Program-made: the position numbers and the translations under genes
The notes under the pieces: generated by a model
Told to the model about the DNA's origin: nothing
Databases searched by the model: none
What the model saw: the letters and a program-made list of their open reading frames with translations, nothing else
Shown here: piece by piece, positions 56,156-64,000 of the stretch
Layout: every line of letters begins with the position of its first letter
How positions within the stretch are numbered: the stretch's first letter is position 1
NCBI GenBank assembly: GCA_035502095.1
Contig: DATJUX010000026.1
Span: 310,001 to 374,000, forward strand
Source of the DNA: JAKANT01 sp035502095
GTDB lineage: Bacteria > Pseudomonadota > Gammaproteobacteria > Burkholderiales > Burkholderiaceae_F
DNA length: 64,000 bases
Direction of reading: 5' to 3'

Positions 56156-56743
56156 ATGGGTTTGGTGATCGTCCTGGTTCTGATTGCTCTTGCAGTCTTC
56201 TGGGCCATCGGTGCCTACAACCGGCTGGTCGATCTGCGCAACAAGTTCAAGAACGCGTTTGCACAGATCGACGTGCAGCTGAAGCGGCGGTACGACCTGA
56301 TTCCGAATCTGGTCGAGACGGCCAAGGCATACATGAAGCACGAGCGTGAGACGCTCGAGGCCGTGATCAAGGCGCGCAACAGCGCCGTCACGGCGAACGC
56401 CGCGGCGGCGGCCGACCCGGCCAGCCCGTCCGCGATCCAGGGCCTGATGGCCGCCGAGGGCGCGCTTTCGGGCGCGCTCGGCAAGCTGTTCGCGCTCGCC
56501 GAGGCTTACCCGGACCTGAAGGCGAACGCCAACATGATGCAGCTCTCCGAGGAGCTGACCGGCACCGAGAACAAGATCTCGTTCGCGCGCCAGGGGTTCA
56601 ACGACGCGGTGATGACCTTCAATACCGCCGTCGAGCAGTTCCCGTCCAACGTGATCGCCAACTTCTTCTCGTTCAAGCAGGCCGAGCTTCTGCAGGCTAC
56701 CGAGTCGCCCGAAGAGAAGAAAGCGGTCAAGGTCCAGTTCTGA
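56156..56743 (+). CDS. lemA: LemA family protein
   Basis: 195 residues from ATG 56156. One N-terminal membrane segment (about 3-20), then a helical bundle with AYNRLVDLRNKFKNAFAQIDVQLKRRYDLIPNLVETAKAY, the LemA signature. The protein sits in the inner membrane with its bundle outside. Its neighbour is an M48 protease, a common pairing. Confidence 0.93.
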   Translation: MGLVIVLVLIALAVFWAIGAYNRLVDLRNKFKNAFAQIDVQLKRRYDLIPNLVETAKAYMKHERETLEAVIKARNSAVTANAAAAADPASPSAIQGLMAAEGALSGALGKLFALAEAYPDLKANANMMQLSEELTGTENKISFARQGFNDAVMTFNTAVEQFPSNVIANFFSFKQAELLQATESPEEKKAVKVQF

Positions 56744-56756
56744 GCGCGATCGACCT

Positions 56757-56797
56757 GCCCCTCACCCCTTCCCCCTCGCCGGCGAGGGGAGAGGGGA
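56757..56797 (+). repeat. REP-like palindrome between lemA and the M48 gene
   Basis: Opens with CCCCTCACCCC like the element at 43429 and contains a perfect 18-base palindrome at 56772-56789 (CCCCTCGCC / GGCGAGGGG). Could act as a stabilising hairpin between the two genes. Confidence 0.65.
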
Positions 56798-56834
56798 AAT
56801 GGATCGCGGGGCTGCGCCCCGAAGGTCTAGATCG

Positions 56835-58838
56835 ATGAACTTCTTCGAGCATCAGGAGGTCGCGCGCCGGTCGAGCACGCGCCTGATCGTGTTGTTCGTG
56901 CTCGCGGTGATCGGGGTGGTCATCGCGGTCAACTCCGTCGGTGCATTCCTGTATCTCTCGAGCACCAGCCACCGCGGTCCCTTCGGGCCCGCGGCCGGGC
57001 TGCCGCGCGGATTTTTCCTCACCAACACCGCCATCGTGGTGCTTCTGATCGGCGGCGGCACGTGGTTCGAACTGAGCCGCCTTGCCGGCGGCGGCGAAGT
57101 GGTGGCGCGCATGGCCGGCGGTCGTCCGGTCGATCCCGGCACGCGCGACCTGCTCGAGCGCCGGCTCGTCAACGTCGTAGAGGAAATGGCGCTCGCGGCC
57201 GGCATTCCGGTGCCACGCGTGTTCGTGCTCGACAACGAGACGACGATCAACGCCTTCGCCGCCGGCCATTCGGTCAACGACGCCGTGGTCACCGTCACGC
57301 ACGGCACGCTGACACGCCTGTCGCGCGACGAACTGCAAGGCGTGATCGGGCACGAGCTCAGCCACATCCTCAACGGCGACATGCGGCTCAACCTGCGCCT
57401 GATCGGCGTGCTGTTCGGCCTGCTGATGATCGCGATGTTCGGCCGCTTCATGATGGATATCGGGCGCGGCAGCCGCAGCGACCGGGGTGCCGGCCCGCTG
57501 ATGCTCGCGGGCGTCGCGGTGTGGATCATCGGCTACGTCGGCGTCTTCTTCGGCCGCCTGATCAAGGCCGGCGTGTCGCGCCAGCGCGAGTTCCTGGCCG
57601 ACGCGAGTTCGGTCCAGTTCACGCGCAATCCGGACGGGATCGGAGGCGCGCTGCGCAAGATCGGCGGCCTGTCGGACGAGGTCGGGCTCGGCAGCGAGAT
57701 CCGCCACCCGAATGCCGAGCAACTTTCGCACCTCTTTCTCGGTGCGGCGCGCTCGAGCTTCGTGAGCGGACTTTTCGCCACCCACCCGCCCCTGACGGAG
57801 CGCGTGCGCCGCGTCTACGGGCGGTCGATGGAGTTCCTGCCTGCCCCGGAACAACCGCTCGCCGTCGCGCTTGCCGGCGCCGATCAAGCCGCGGCCCGCG
57901 CGGGCGAGGAACTCGCGCCCCTCGAGTTCACGCCGCGCGTGGGCAACTTCGTGAGCCCGGTCGCATCGATGGTCGCCGGCAACGCTGCGGCCGCGAGCGT
58001 GCACACCCAGATCGGCGTCGTTTCCAGCTCGGGGCGCGAAGCCGCGCTCAGCCTCGCCCAACGCCTCGACCTGCCCGAGCTGCGCGCCGCCGTCGTCGAT
58101 ACCACTGCCGCGCAGATGCTCGTCTTCAGCCTGCTGCTCGACCAGGACGGCACGGTCGGCGAGCAGCAGCGCCGCGCATTGAGCGAGGCCTTCGGCGCTC
58201 CCGCGGTGCAAGCGGTCGACCGCTACTACGCCATCGTCCAGCAACTGCCGCCCGGCGTGCGACTGTCGCTGCTCGACCGCGTGATGCCGTCGTTGCGCCG
58301 GCTTCCACAGGCCGCGGCGCAACGCTTGCTGATGCTTGCGCACACGATGATCGCCGCCGACGGGCGCGTGACGCTGGCCGAGTTCCTGCTGTTCACGGTG
58401 CTCAAGCGCCGGCTGGGTCCCGATGCCGGGCGGGCGGTGCCCGTGCGTTTCCGCGCCGTCGCGGAGGTGGCAGGCGATGCGGGGCTCGTGCTGTCGCTGA
58501 TCGCGAACGTGCGCCTTGCCGATGCGCCGGAACGCGCGTTCAAGGCGGGATTGGCGTTGCTGCCGGGAGTCGACGCGAAGTTCGTCCCGCACGGCGCAAT
58601 CGCGCTCGATGCGGTGGCCACGGGGCTCGCGCGACTCAACCAGCTTGCACCGCTGGTCAAGCCCGTCTACATCAAGGCCTGCACCGCGGTGGCCTTCGTC
58701 GACGGCGAGACGAACTGGAAAGCGGCGAGCTGCCTGCGCACGATCTGCATCGCGCTCGACAGCCCGCTGCCGCCGCAGGTCATTGCGGAGCAGGATCTGC
58801 CGCAGGCGGATCAGGCGCCGGCGGCGGTGCCGTCGTGA
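56835..58838 (+). CDS. M48 metalloprotease fused to a TerB-like C-terminal domain
   Basis: 667 residues from ATG 56835. Two membrane segments (about 17-40 and 62-78), an M48 domain with HELSH at 173-177 and third ligand in REFLADA (about 249), further membrane segments (about 186-240), then about 340 residues beyond a normal HtpX-type protease. The last 200 include LMLAHTMIAADGRVTLAEFLLFTVLKRRL, a TerB-like helical pattern. LemA and M48 proteins are frequent partners in membrane quality control. Convergent with the next gene and overlapping it by 59 bases. Confidence 0.88.
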   Translation: MNFFEHQEVARRSSTRLIVLFVLAVIGVVIAVNSVGAFLYLSSTSHRGPFGPAAGLPRGFFLTNTAIVVLLIGGGTWFELSRLAGGGEVVARMAGGRPVDPGTRDLLERRLVNVVEEMALAAGIPVPRVFVLDNETTINAFAAGHSVNDAVVTVTHGTLTRLSRDELQGVIGHELSHILNGDMRLNLRLIGVLFGLLMIAMFGRFMMDIGRGSRSDRGAGPLMLAGVAVWIIGYVGVFFGRLIKAGVSRQREFLADASSVQFTRNPDGIGGALRKIGGLSDEVGLGSEIRHPNAEQLSHLFLGAARSSFVSGLFATHPPLTERVRRVYGRSMEFLPAPEQPLAVALAGADQAAARAGEELAPLEFTPRVGNFVSPVASMVAGNAAAASVHTQIGVVSSSGREAALSLAQRLDLPELRAAVVDTTAAQMLVFSLLLDQDGTVGEQQRRALSEAFGAPAVQAVDRYYAIVQQLPPGVRLSLLDRVMPSLRRLPQAAAQRLLMLAHTMIAADGRVTLAEFLLFTVLKRRLGPDAGRAVPVRFRAVAEVAGDAGLVLSLIANVRLADAPERAFKAGLALLPGVDAKFVPHGAIALDAVATGLARLNQLAPLVKPVYIKACTAVAFVDGETNWKAASCLRTICIALDSPLPPQVIAEQDLPQADQAPAAVPS

Positions 58839-60216
58839 CCGGCGTACAACGCGGCGGCAGGCCGGGCAGCGTCCCGGCACGCAGCAGCGCGAGGTTGATC
58901 ACCGGCTGCGTCGCGCTCGGGTCGAGCTCGAAGGCCATCGTCAGCGCCTGTTCCGCATCCGCCGTGTGGCACGCGAGAGCCAGCGCATTGCCGAGATTGG
59001 CGAAAGCGCGCGCATTGTGCGGCGCCTTTTCGGCCGCATCGCGCCAGAACGCGATCTCGTCGACGTAGACCGCGTTGCGCTGCCAGGTCGCATACGCGAG
59101 CCCGGCGATCAGGAGCGGCACCAGGCCCCACTGCAACACGCGCGGCAGGAGCCGCACCAGGACACGCGCGGTGCCGAACGCCGGTCCGACGATCGCGAGG
59201 TACAGCTGCCTGTCGTTGGCCACGTCCAGGCGCGGAATGAACGAATTCGTCGGCGCCAGCCAGAGGAAGAACCAGAGGATCGAAAACGCGAGCACCGGCG
59301 ATCTGCGCAGCGCGAGCAACCCGACGACGATCGTGGCGACCACCGCGGCGGCGACGGCGATACTGGTCGCGTCCAGCGTCGCCACGACCGGCAGCGCCGG
59401 GTCCGCGTTCAAGCGGTCGAAGCGGACCAGCTGGCCGGCGAGGTAGACGATCGCGTTCGCCTGCGTGAGCAGGTTGACGCCGATGGCGCGCGCATCGAGG
59501 CTCGCCAGCGCCAGCTCGCGATACCGCGGGATGGCCGCTGCCGCGCCGATCAGCGCAACGAGCACCACCCAGTGCGCGGCGGATTCTCGCAGCGCCTGGC
59601 GCAGCCAGTGCATGCGCCCGGCCTGCAGGCGCGCGGCGAGCAGAAACGCGAGGGGGAGCACCGCGACGTATTCCTTGCAGAGCAGTGCGAGCAGGAACGC
59701 GAACGGCGAACGCAGGTACAGGTCGCGCCGGTCCTCGTATTCACGCCCGCGCAGCCAGAGCAGCATCGAGAGCAGGGCGAACGCCGCGGCAAGCGATGTC
59801 GAACGGCCGGAGACGTAGGTCACCGCCTCCGTCTGCGCCGGATGCAGCGCGAACACCAGCGCGGCGAGAAAGGCCGCCAGGCGCTGATCGCGAAACACGA
59901 GGTCGTCGTCGTGCGTGAGCCGGCGCAGCACTGCGTAGACAAGCAGGCTCGCGACGAGGTGGAACAGCAGGTTGATGACATGGAATCCGTAAAGGCCGAG
60001 CCCTGAGACGTTGTTCAGCGTGTAGGTCAGCTTGAGCAGCGGCCGGATGCCCGGCTGCGAGTCCAGCCAGCCGCTGAAGGAGGCCACGCCGGCGCCGTGC
60101 ACGATGACGTTGTAGTCATCGAACTGGTAGTCGCCGGCGAACGAATTGAAATACGCAGCGCAGACGGCGATGAACAGGACCCACGCGGCCGATCGATCAA
60201 CTCGACTGGGCGGCAC
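58780..60216 (-). CDS. GT-C type polytopic membrane protein with TPR-like tail
   Basis: 478 residues from GTG 60216, which has a strong GAGGAGG Shine-Dalgarno about 6 bases upstream. About ten membrane segments. The first periplasmic loop carries YQFDDYNVI, an Asp-Asp pair as in GT-C glycosyltransferases of the PMT/TMTC type, followed by HPAQTEAVTYVSGRS. After the last membrane segment come one or two TPR-like repeats (about 400-450; ARAFANLGNALALACHTADAEQALTMAFELDP). Likely transfers a sugar from a lipid carrier; acceptor unknown. It overlaps the preceding dac-type gene by 20 bases. Confidence 0.75.
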   Translation of the reverse strand: MPPSRVDRSAAWVLFIAVCAAYFNSFAGDYQFDDYNVIVHGAGVASFSGWLDSQPGIRPLLKLTYTLNNVSGLGLYGFHVINLLFHLVASLLVYAVLRRLTHDDDLVFRDQRLAAFLAALVFALHPAQTEAVTYVSGRSTSLAAAFALLSMLLWLRGREYEDRRDLYLRSPFAFLLALLCKEYVAVLPLAFLLAARLQAGRMHWLRQALRESAAHWVVLVALIGAAAAIPRYRELALASLDARAIGVNLLTQANAIVYLAGQLVRFDRLNADPALPVVATLDATSIAVAAAVVATIVVGLLALRRSPVLAFSILWFFLWLAPTNSFIPRLDVANDRQLYLAIVGPAFGTARVLVRLLPRVLQWGLVPLLIAGLAYATWQRNAVYVDEIAFWRDAAEKAPHNARAFANLGNALALACHTADAEQALTMAFELDPSATQPVINLALLRAGTLPGLPPRCTPVTTAPPPAPDPPAADPAPQ

Positions 60217-61003
60217 GAAATGCCTCCTCGATGAGGACAGCTGCCGTCCACCATCGGTCGGGGGCACCGAGCAACACGATGATCACCTGGGTCGTGCCGC
60301 GCGTGGCGAGCCCGATCAGGCAGCGGCCAGCATTCGACGTCTGGCCGGTCTTGACGCCGCGGGCGCCGTCGAGCCGGCCAAGAAGCAGGTTACTGGTCGC
60401 ATAGGGGAGCCTGCGTCCGCCAAGCGTATGCACTTCGCCCCGCTCTTGCGCGATAGCCTGGGCAAAGGCGGGGCGCGAAAGCGCCACTTCCGTGAGGAGA
60501 AGGAGATCGTTTGGTGTACTCACCTGGCGCGGCTGATCGAAGCCGCACGGATCCTCGAAGTGCGACGCCGACATGCCGAGCGCGGCGGCGCGCCGGTTCA
60601 TTCGTTCGACGAACGAGCGCGCATTTCCGGCCGCGGCTTCTGCGAGCGCGAGGCACGCGTCGTTCGCCGAAGCGACGAGCATGGCCTCGAGCAACTCGGC
60701 GGCATACGCGCGATCACCGGGCCGCAAGCCGAGCCGTGACCCGGAGGAGTGGCCGGCACGCGCGCTGACGACGATCTCCGCGTGCGGCTGCCAGTTGTCC
60801 TCGAGCAGGACCAGCGCCGTCAGCACCTTCGTCAACGATGCCGGTGCGCGTGGCGAATCGGGGCCGCGCGCCCAGCGTGCTTTGCCGTTGATGGCGACGA
60901 GGTACCCGGCCGCCGCGCGCGGGAACAGGTCCACCGTCGGGTCCGAGGCCAGAGCCGCACGCGCGGCCAGCAGGGCCAGCACGGCCAGGACGAGACGCAT
61001 CAT
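60197..61003 (-). CDS. D-alanyl-D-alanine carboxypeptidase (PBP5/PBP7 family, short)
   Basis: 268 residues, ATG 61003. Signal peptide ends near ALA (19). Active site: Ser56-Leu-Thr-Lys59, Ser112-Ala-Asn114, Lys218-Thr-Gly220. The C-terminal beta domain and amphipathic anchor of PBP5 are missing, so it resembles the shorter PBP7/DacA-type soluble forms. Acts in the periplasm to trim peptides. It precedes the GT-C gene on the same strand. Confidence 0.88.
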   Translation of the reverse strand: MMRLVLAVLALLAARAALASDPTVDLFPRAAAGYLVAINGKARWARGPDSPRAPASLTKVLTALVLLEDNWQPHAEIVVSARAGHSSGSRLGLRPGDRAYAAELLEAMLVASANDACLALAEAAAGNARSFVERMNRRAAALGMSASHFEDPCGFDQPRQVSTPNDLLLLTEVALSRPAFAQAIAQERGEVHTLGGRRLPYATSNLLLGRLDGARGVKTGQTSNAGRCLIGLATRGTTQVIIVLLGAPDRWWTAAVLIEEAFRAAQSS

Positions 61004-61026
61004 GGCGTGGACGATAAGCGAACGCC

Positions 61027-62106
61027 TCAGCGGTTGAAAATGTCCTTCAGCATCTTCTTGGCGCGTGCGGCCGGGTCGTCCTTCTTTTCCGCCGGCGGGT
61101 CGGCGGTGGCGGTCGCCGCGCCCGCGTTCGAAGTGGCCGCGTCTGCGGTGGCAGGCTGCATCAGGTTCTGGCGCGCGACGGCGGAGCAGAAAGCGCGGTA
61201 CTGCTGCGCGGGCGGCGAACTGAACGTACGACCTGCGCACTCGCGCGCAGCAATGGTGGAGCCGAACGATTCGCCGGCCTTGGCCCCCGCCAGGCCGGTG
61301 GTGCGCGCATAGCCCAGGCAGCTCGATGCGAGGAAATCGACCGACTCCTGCGCATCGGCCGTCTTGCACAGACGCAGGCGGATCTCGTCGCCGTTGACGC
61401 CGCAGAACTCGCTCGCTTCCCTGAGGTCGCCGCCCGGCATGCCTGCAACCGCAGACGGATGCCGTGGCGCGACGACGGCGAACCCTTCCGGCGATTGCAG
61501 CCGGCTGCAGAAGTCGGCCTTGTACTTCGCATCGCACCTGTATCCGGCTTCCGGCCGCAGCTGTTGCGACATCATCGAGTCGACCGCGCCCTTGCACATC
61601 GCCGCGAACGCATCGGCCGCCTGCTGCTGTGCGGCGGCGGCGCGCTGCTGCACGGCGGCCACCTGCTGCTTGGCTTCGGTCGCGTCGCAATCGCCGACTC
61701 GCTTGCCGGTCAGCTTCATCGTCATCGACTGACCGCCGACCGTCATGTTGATGGTGCCTTTGTAGCCGTCGCGCCCTTCGAACGTCATTTCGCCGGTGCC
61801 GGTGCTGGGTGGATTGCCCTGGCAGCGCATCTTCCACGCGAACGAGCTCGCGCTGCGCTGCACGTCGTACATCTGGCACCGCCCGTCGTTGTCGCCCACC
61901 GGCGGCGTGTCCGAGGAGCGGGCGCGGCAGATGCGCTGCGGCGGCCGCTGCGGCATCTGCATTCCGGCCGGCATGCCGGCCATCGACATCTCGGTGGCGA
62001 CCTCCCACAGGTCGCCCGGTTCCTTGGGCTGGGCCGCCGCTGGCAGGGCGACCGACAGGGCAAGCGCCAGCGATCCCGGCAACAGCCGGACGAAGCAACG
62101 AGTCAT
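61027..62106 (-). CDS. DUF3617 family periplasmic protein, extended form
   Basis: 359 residues, signal peptide cleaved near PAAAQ (25). The N-terminal part (about 30-145) matches DUF3617: GDLWEVATEMSMAGMPAGMQMPQRPPQRIC, CQMYDVQRSASSFAWKMRC, MTFEGRDGYKGTINMTV. A Gln/Ala-rich helix (about 148-170) and a second Cys-rich part (about 180-310) follow. DUF3617 function is unknown. Length is about twice the family minimum. Confidence 0.8.
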   Translation of the reverse strand: MTRCFVRLLPGSLALALSVALPAAAQPKEPGDLWEVATEMSMAGMPAGMQMPQRPPQRICRARSSDTPPVGDNDGRCQMYDVQRSASSFAWKMRCQGNPPSTGTGEMTFEGRDGYKGTINMTVGGQSMTMKLTGKRVGDCDATEAKQQVAAVQQRAAAAQQQAADAFAAMCKGAVDSMMSQQLRPEAGYRCDAKYKADFCSRLQSPEGFAVVAPRHPSAVAGMPGGDLREASEFCGVNGDEIRLRLCKTADAQESVDFLASSCLGYARTTGLAGAKAGESFGSTIAARECAGRTFSSPPAQQYRAFCSAVARQNLMQPATADAATSNAGAATATADPPAEKKDDPAARAKKMLKDIFNR

Positions 62107-62251
62107 GCGTTTTCTCCGGATGCGCGCAGCAGACCGCGCCCGACGCGCGGCAATTCAGTAACGGGCCAGTATATGTAGAGGTGCCGCCGTCACGCCGGCG
62201 TTACGGAAAATTCAGCCGACCGGCGGCCCGGTCGGCAGCCGCGGCCCGTTC

Positions 62252-62524
62252 CTAGCGGCTGAGGCGCTTGTCCTGCGCGAACTTGACCACCAAGCCGGCG
62301 AGCACCGGGAGCAGGGCCCAGACCGCGGCGAGAACCCGGGACGTGCCGGCTTGGACGCCGCTCGGCTGGTCGAACAGGTAGAACAGCACCGCGAGGGCGA
62401 CCGTCGAGGCTGCCATGGCGAGCGCGCCGCCCCGCCGCCTGAGCAACCAGGGATAAACGAAGATCCCCAGCACGACCAGGAGCACGATCGTTACGCTTCC
62501 GGCGATGCTCGCGGGGATGTCCAT
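62252..62524 (-). CDS. Small three-segment membrane protein
   Basis: 90 residues with hydrophobic segments at about 8-27, 34-52 and 64-82. Ends KFAQDKRLSR. No family recognised. Located between the DUF3617 gene and lipA, on the same strand as both. Confidence 0.55.
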   Translation of the reverse strand: MDIPASIAGSVTIVLLVVLGIFVYPWLLRRRGGALAMAASTVALAVLFYLFDQPSGVQAGTSRVLAAVWALLPVLAGLVVKFAQDKRLSR

Positions 62525-62557
62525 GGCGCTCGTCCGCGGAATCGACCTGCGCGCCGC

Positions 62558-63535
62558 TCAGACCACGCCGGCGCGATGCGCCTGCTCGTCGGCGTAGTAG
62601 GACGAGCGTACGAGCGGTCCGCACGCGGCGCCCGAGAACCCCACCGCTTTCGCTTCGCGCTCGAACATCGCGAACGTGTCCGGATGCACGTAACGCTGCA
62701 CGGGGAAGTGATGCACGCTCGGCGCCAGGTACTGGCCGAGCGTCAGCATGTCGACGCCGTGCGCCCGCAAGTCGCGCATCACCTGCAGGATCTCGCCGTC
62801 CTCTTCACCGAGGCCGACCATCACCCCGCTCTTGGTCGGGACGTTCGGGACGTGCCGCTTGAATTCCTGCAGCAGCCGCAGCGAGTGCGCGTAGTCCGAG
62901 CCGGGTCGCGCCTGCCGGTACAGACGCGGCACCGTTTCCAGGTTGTGATTCATCACATCGGGCGGCGCGGCCTCGAGGATTTCGAGCGCGCGGTCGAGCC
63001 GGCCGCGGAAATCCGGCACGAGGACCTCGATCCGGGTTGCGGGCGCCATTTCGCGCACAGCACGGATGCAGTCGACGAAGTGCCCGGCGCCGCCGTCGCG
63101 CAGATCGTCGCGATCGACCGAGGTGATGACGACATACGAGAGCTTCAAGGCGGCGATGGTGCGCGCCAGGTTCAGCGGTTCTTCGATATCGAGCGGTTCG
63201 GGGCGACCGTGCGCGACGTCGCAGAACGTGCAGCGGCGGGTGCACTTGTCACCCATGATCATGAAGGTCGCGGTGCCCTTGCCGAAGCATTCGCCGATGT
63301 TCGGGCAGGAGGCTTCCTCGCAGACGGTGTGCAGCCGGTGCTCGCGCAGGATGTTCTTGATCTCGTAGAAGCGCGTCGAGGCCGAACCCGCGCGCACCCG
63401 GATCCAGTCGGGCTTGCGCAGCGTTTCCCTCGCTGGCGCGACCTCGATCGGAAACTTGCGGAACACGACGCCGGTCTTGGCATCGCCCTTTTTCTTCGCG
63501 AAGGGATCGGCTGCGGGCGGGGTGACGTCGGTCAT
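62558..63535 (-). CDS. lipA: Lipoyl synthase
   Basis: 325 residues. Radical-SAM enzyme inserting two sulfurs into protein-bound octanoyl chains. Auxiliary cluster CEEASCPNIGEC and SAM cluster CTRRCTFC are both present, with FMIMGDKCTRRC, SVDRDDL and the C-terminal RSSYYADEQ serine. ATG overlaps the lipB stop (ATGA), so translation is coupled. Confidence 0.97.
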   Translation of the reverse strand: MTDVTPPAADPFAKKKGDAKTGVVFRKFPIEVAPARETLRKPDWIRVRAGSASTRFYEIKNILREHRLHTVCEEASCPNIGECFGKGTATFMIMGDKCTRRCTFCDVAHGRPEPLDIEEPLNLARTIAALKLSYVVITSVDRDDLRDGGAGHFVDCIRAVREMAPATRIEVLVPDFRGRLDRALEILEAAPPDVMNHNLETVPRLYRQARPGSDYAHSLRLLQEFKRHVPNVPTKSGVMVGLGEEDGEILQVMRDLRAHGVDMLTLGQYLAPSVHHFPVQRYVHPDTFAMFEREAKAVGFSGAACGPLVRSSYYADEQAHRAGVV

Positions 63536-64000
63536 GGCTCGGAGTGGAGCAGCATGCGCGGCAGCGGCGTTGCGCCGACGGCCGGGAAATGCGCCGCCAG
63601 CCGTTCGCGCAGGCGCGCCGCTGCCTCGTGCCAGGTCGTTGGGACGCCGAGTTTAGCCAAGTCGACCGTCGCGAGCCCCGCGTAGCCGCAGGGGTTGATG
63701 CGGCCGAACGGCTCGAGATCCATCCCGACATTGAGCGCGACACCGTGGTAGCTGCAGCCGCGCGTGACCTTGATGCCGAGCGCCGCGACCTTGGCCAGCC
63801 CGGCGAACACTCCGCCCGCCGCGCCGTCTCCCCACGGCACGTAGACGCCCGGCGCGCCCGGCACGCGCCTGCCCACCACCGAATAGGAGGCAAGGGTCTG
63901 GATCACCGCCTGCTCGATCCGGTAGACGAGTTCCTTGACGAAGATGCCGCGGCGGCGCAGGTCGATCAGCGTGTAGACGACCACCTGCCCCGGCCCGTGA
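63532..64000 (-). CDS. lipB: Octanoyltransferase LipB, 5' end outside window
   Basis: About 155 C-terminal residues are visible; the frame is open at 64000 with HGPGQVVVYTLIDLRR, the start of the conserved core. Lys in GIKVTRGC and the acyl-accepting Cys in INPCGYAG are present. Transfers octanoate from ACP to lipoyl domains, upstream of LipA. Confidence 0.94.
   Translation of the reverse strand, partial: HGPGQVVVYTLIDLRRRGIFVKELVYRIEQAVIQTLASYSVVGRRVPGAPGVYVPWGDGAAGGVFAGLAKVAALGIKVTRGCSYHGVALNVGMDLEPFGRINPCGYAGLATVDLAKLGVPTTWHEAAARLRERLAAHFPAVGATPLPRMLLHSEP

Overview
This 64 kb window is high-GC chromosomal DNA, almost fully coding, with no insertion sequences, phage genes, rRNA, tRNA or CRISPR that I could find. 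Gene content and order point to a betaproteobacterium. The markers are gshA-gshB-manX-ptsH-ptsI, metX-metW, gatCAB divergent from mreBCD-mrdAB, a TorF-type porin ahead of glnK-amtB, and a full System I cytochrome c maturation operon. Species cannot be named from sequence alone. Both ends cut through genes: a class A penicillin-binding protein on the left and lipB on the right.

Layout. 1-5 kb: end of a class A PBP, then minus-strand DUF1203, MaoC, membrane, glyoxalase-fold and LamG lipoprotein genes. 5.1-8.5 kb: an iron-regulated bfd-bfr pair behind a Fur-box promoter, a TMEM165/GDT1 transporter and two overlapping amidohydrolase-type genes. 8.7-17.2 kb: a six-repeat beta-propeller lipoprotein followed by ccmABCDEFGHI. 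17.4-21.5 kb: an internally duplicated periplasmic protein, comM, a poorly coding stretch, an anchored protein of unknown role, and ubiK. 21.6-24.7 kb: a nitrogen-control unit (NtrC-like site, sigma-54 promoter, porin, glnK, amtB) ending in structured RNA and terminators. 24.9-29.8 kb: glutathione synthesis plus an incomplete PTS (IIA, HPr, EI). 29.8-32.2 kb: metX-metW behind what looks like a SAM-II riboswitch with a terminator, then a cupin.

32.3-38.5 kb: AmpG-type permease, a frameshifted M48 protease, an FMN reductase, xthA, pyrE and two tandem paralogous coiled-coil periplasmic proteins. 38.7-42 kb: gatCAB on the minus strand. 42.2-50.2 kb: the rod-shape and elongasome cluster mreBCD, PBP2, RodA and two tandem RlpA/SPOR lipoproteins, interrupted between mreB and mreC by palindromic repeats. 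50.2-56 kb: an M20 peptidase, an OmpA-type lipoprotein, and rsmI divergent from lpoA-yraN-BON lipoprotein. 56.1-64 kb: lemA with an M48-TerB-like fusion, a GT-C membrane protein, a D,D-carboxypeptidase, a DUF3617 protein, and lipA-lipB.

A large share of the window serves the cell envelope: the class A PBP, AmpG, mre/mrd, RlpA, LpoA, carboxypeptidase, OmpA and BON lipoproteins. The most interesting non-coding signals are the metX leader (promoter, riboswitch-like pseudoknot, possible antiterminator, terminator), the NtrC/sigma-54 region ahead of the porin-glnK-amtB operon, and an unassigned three-hairpin RNA after amtB.
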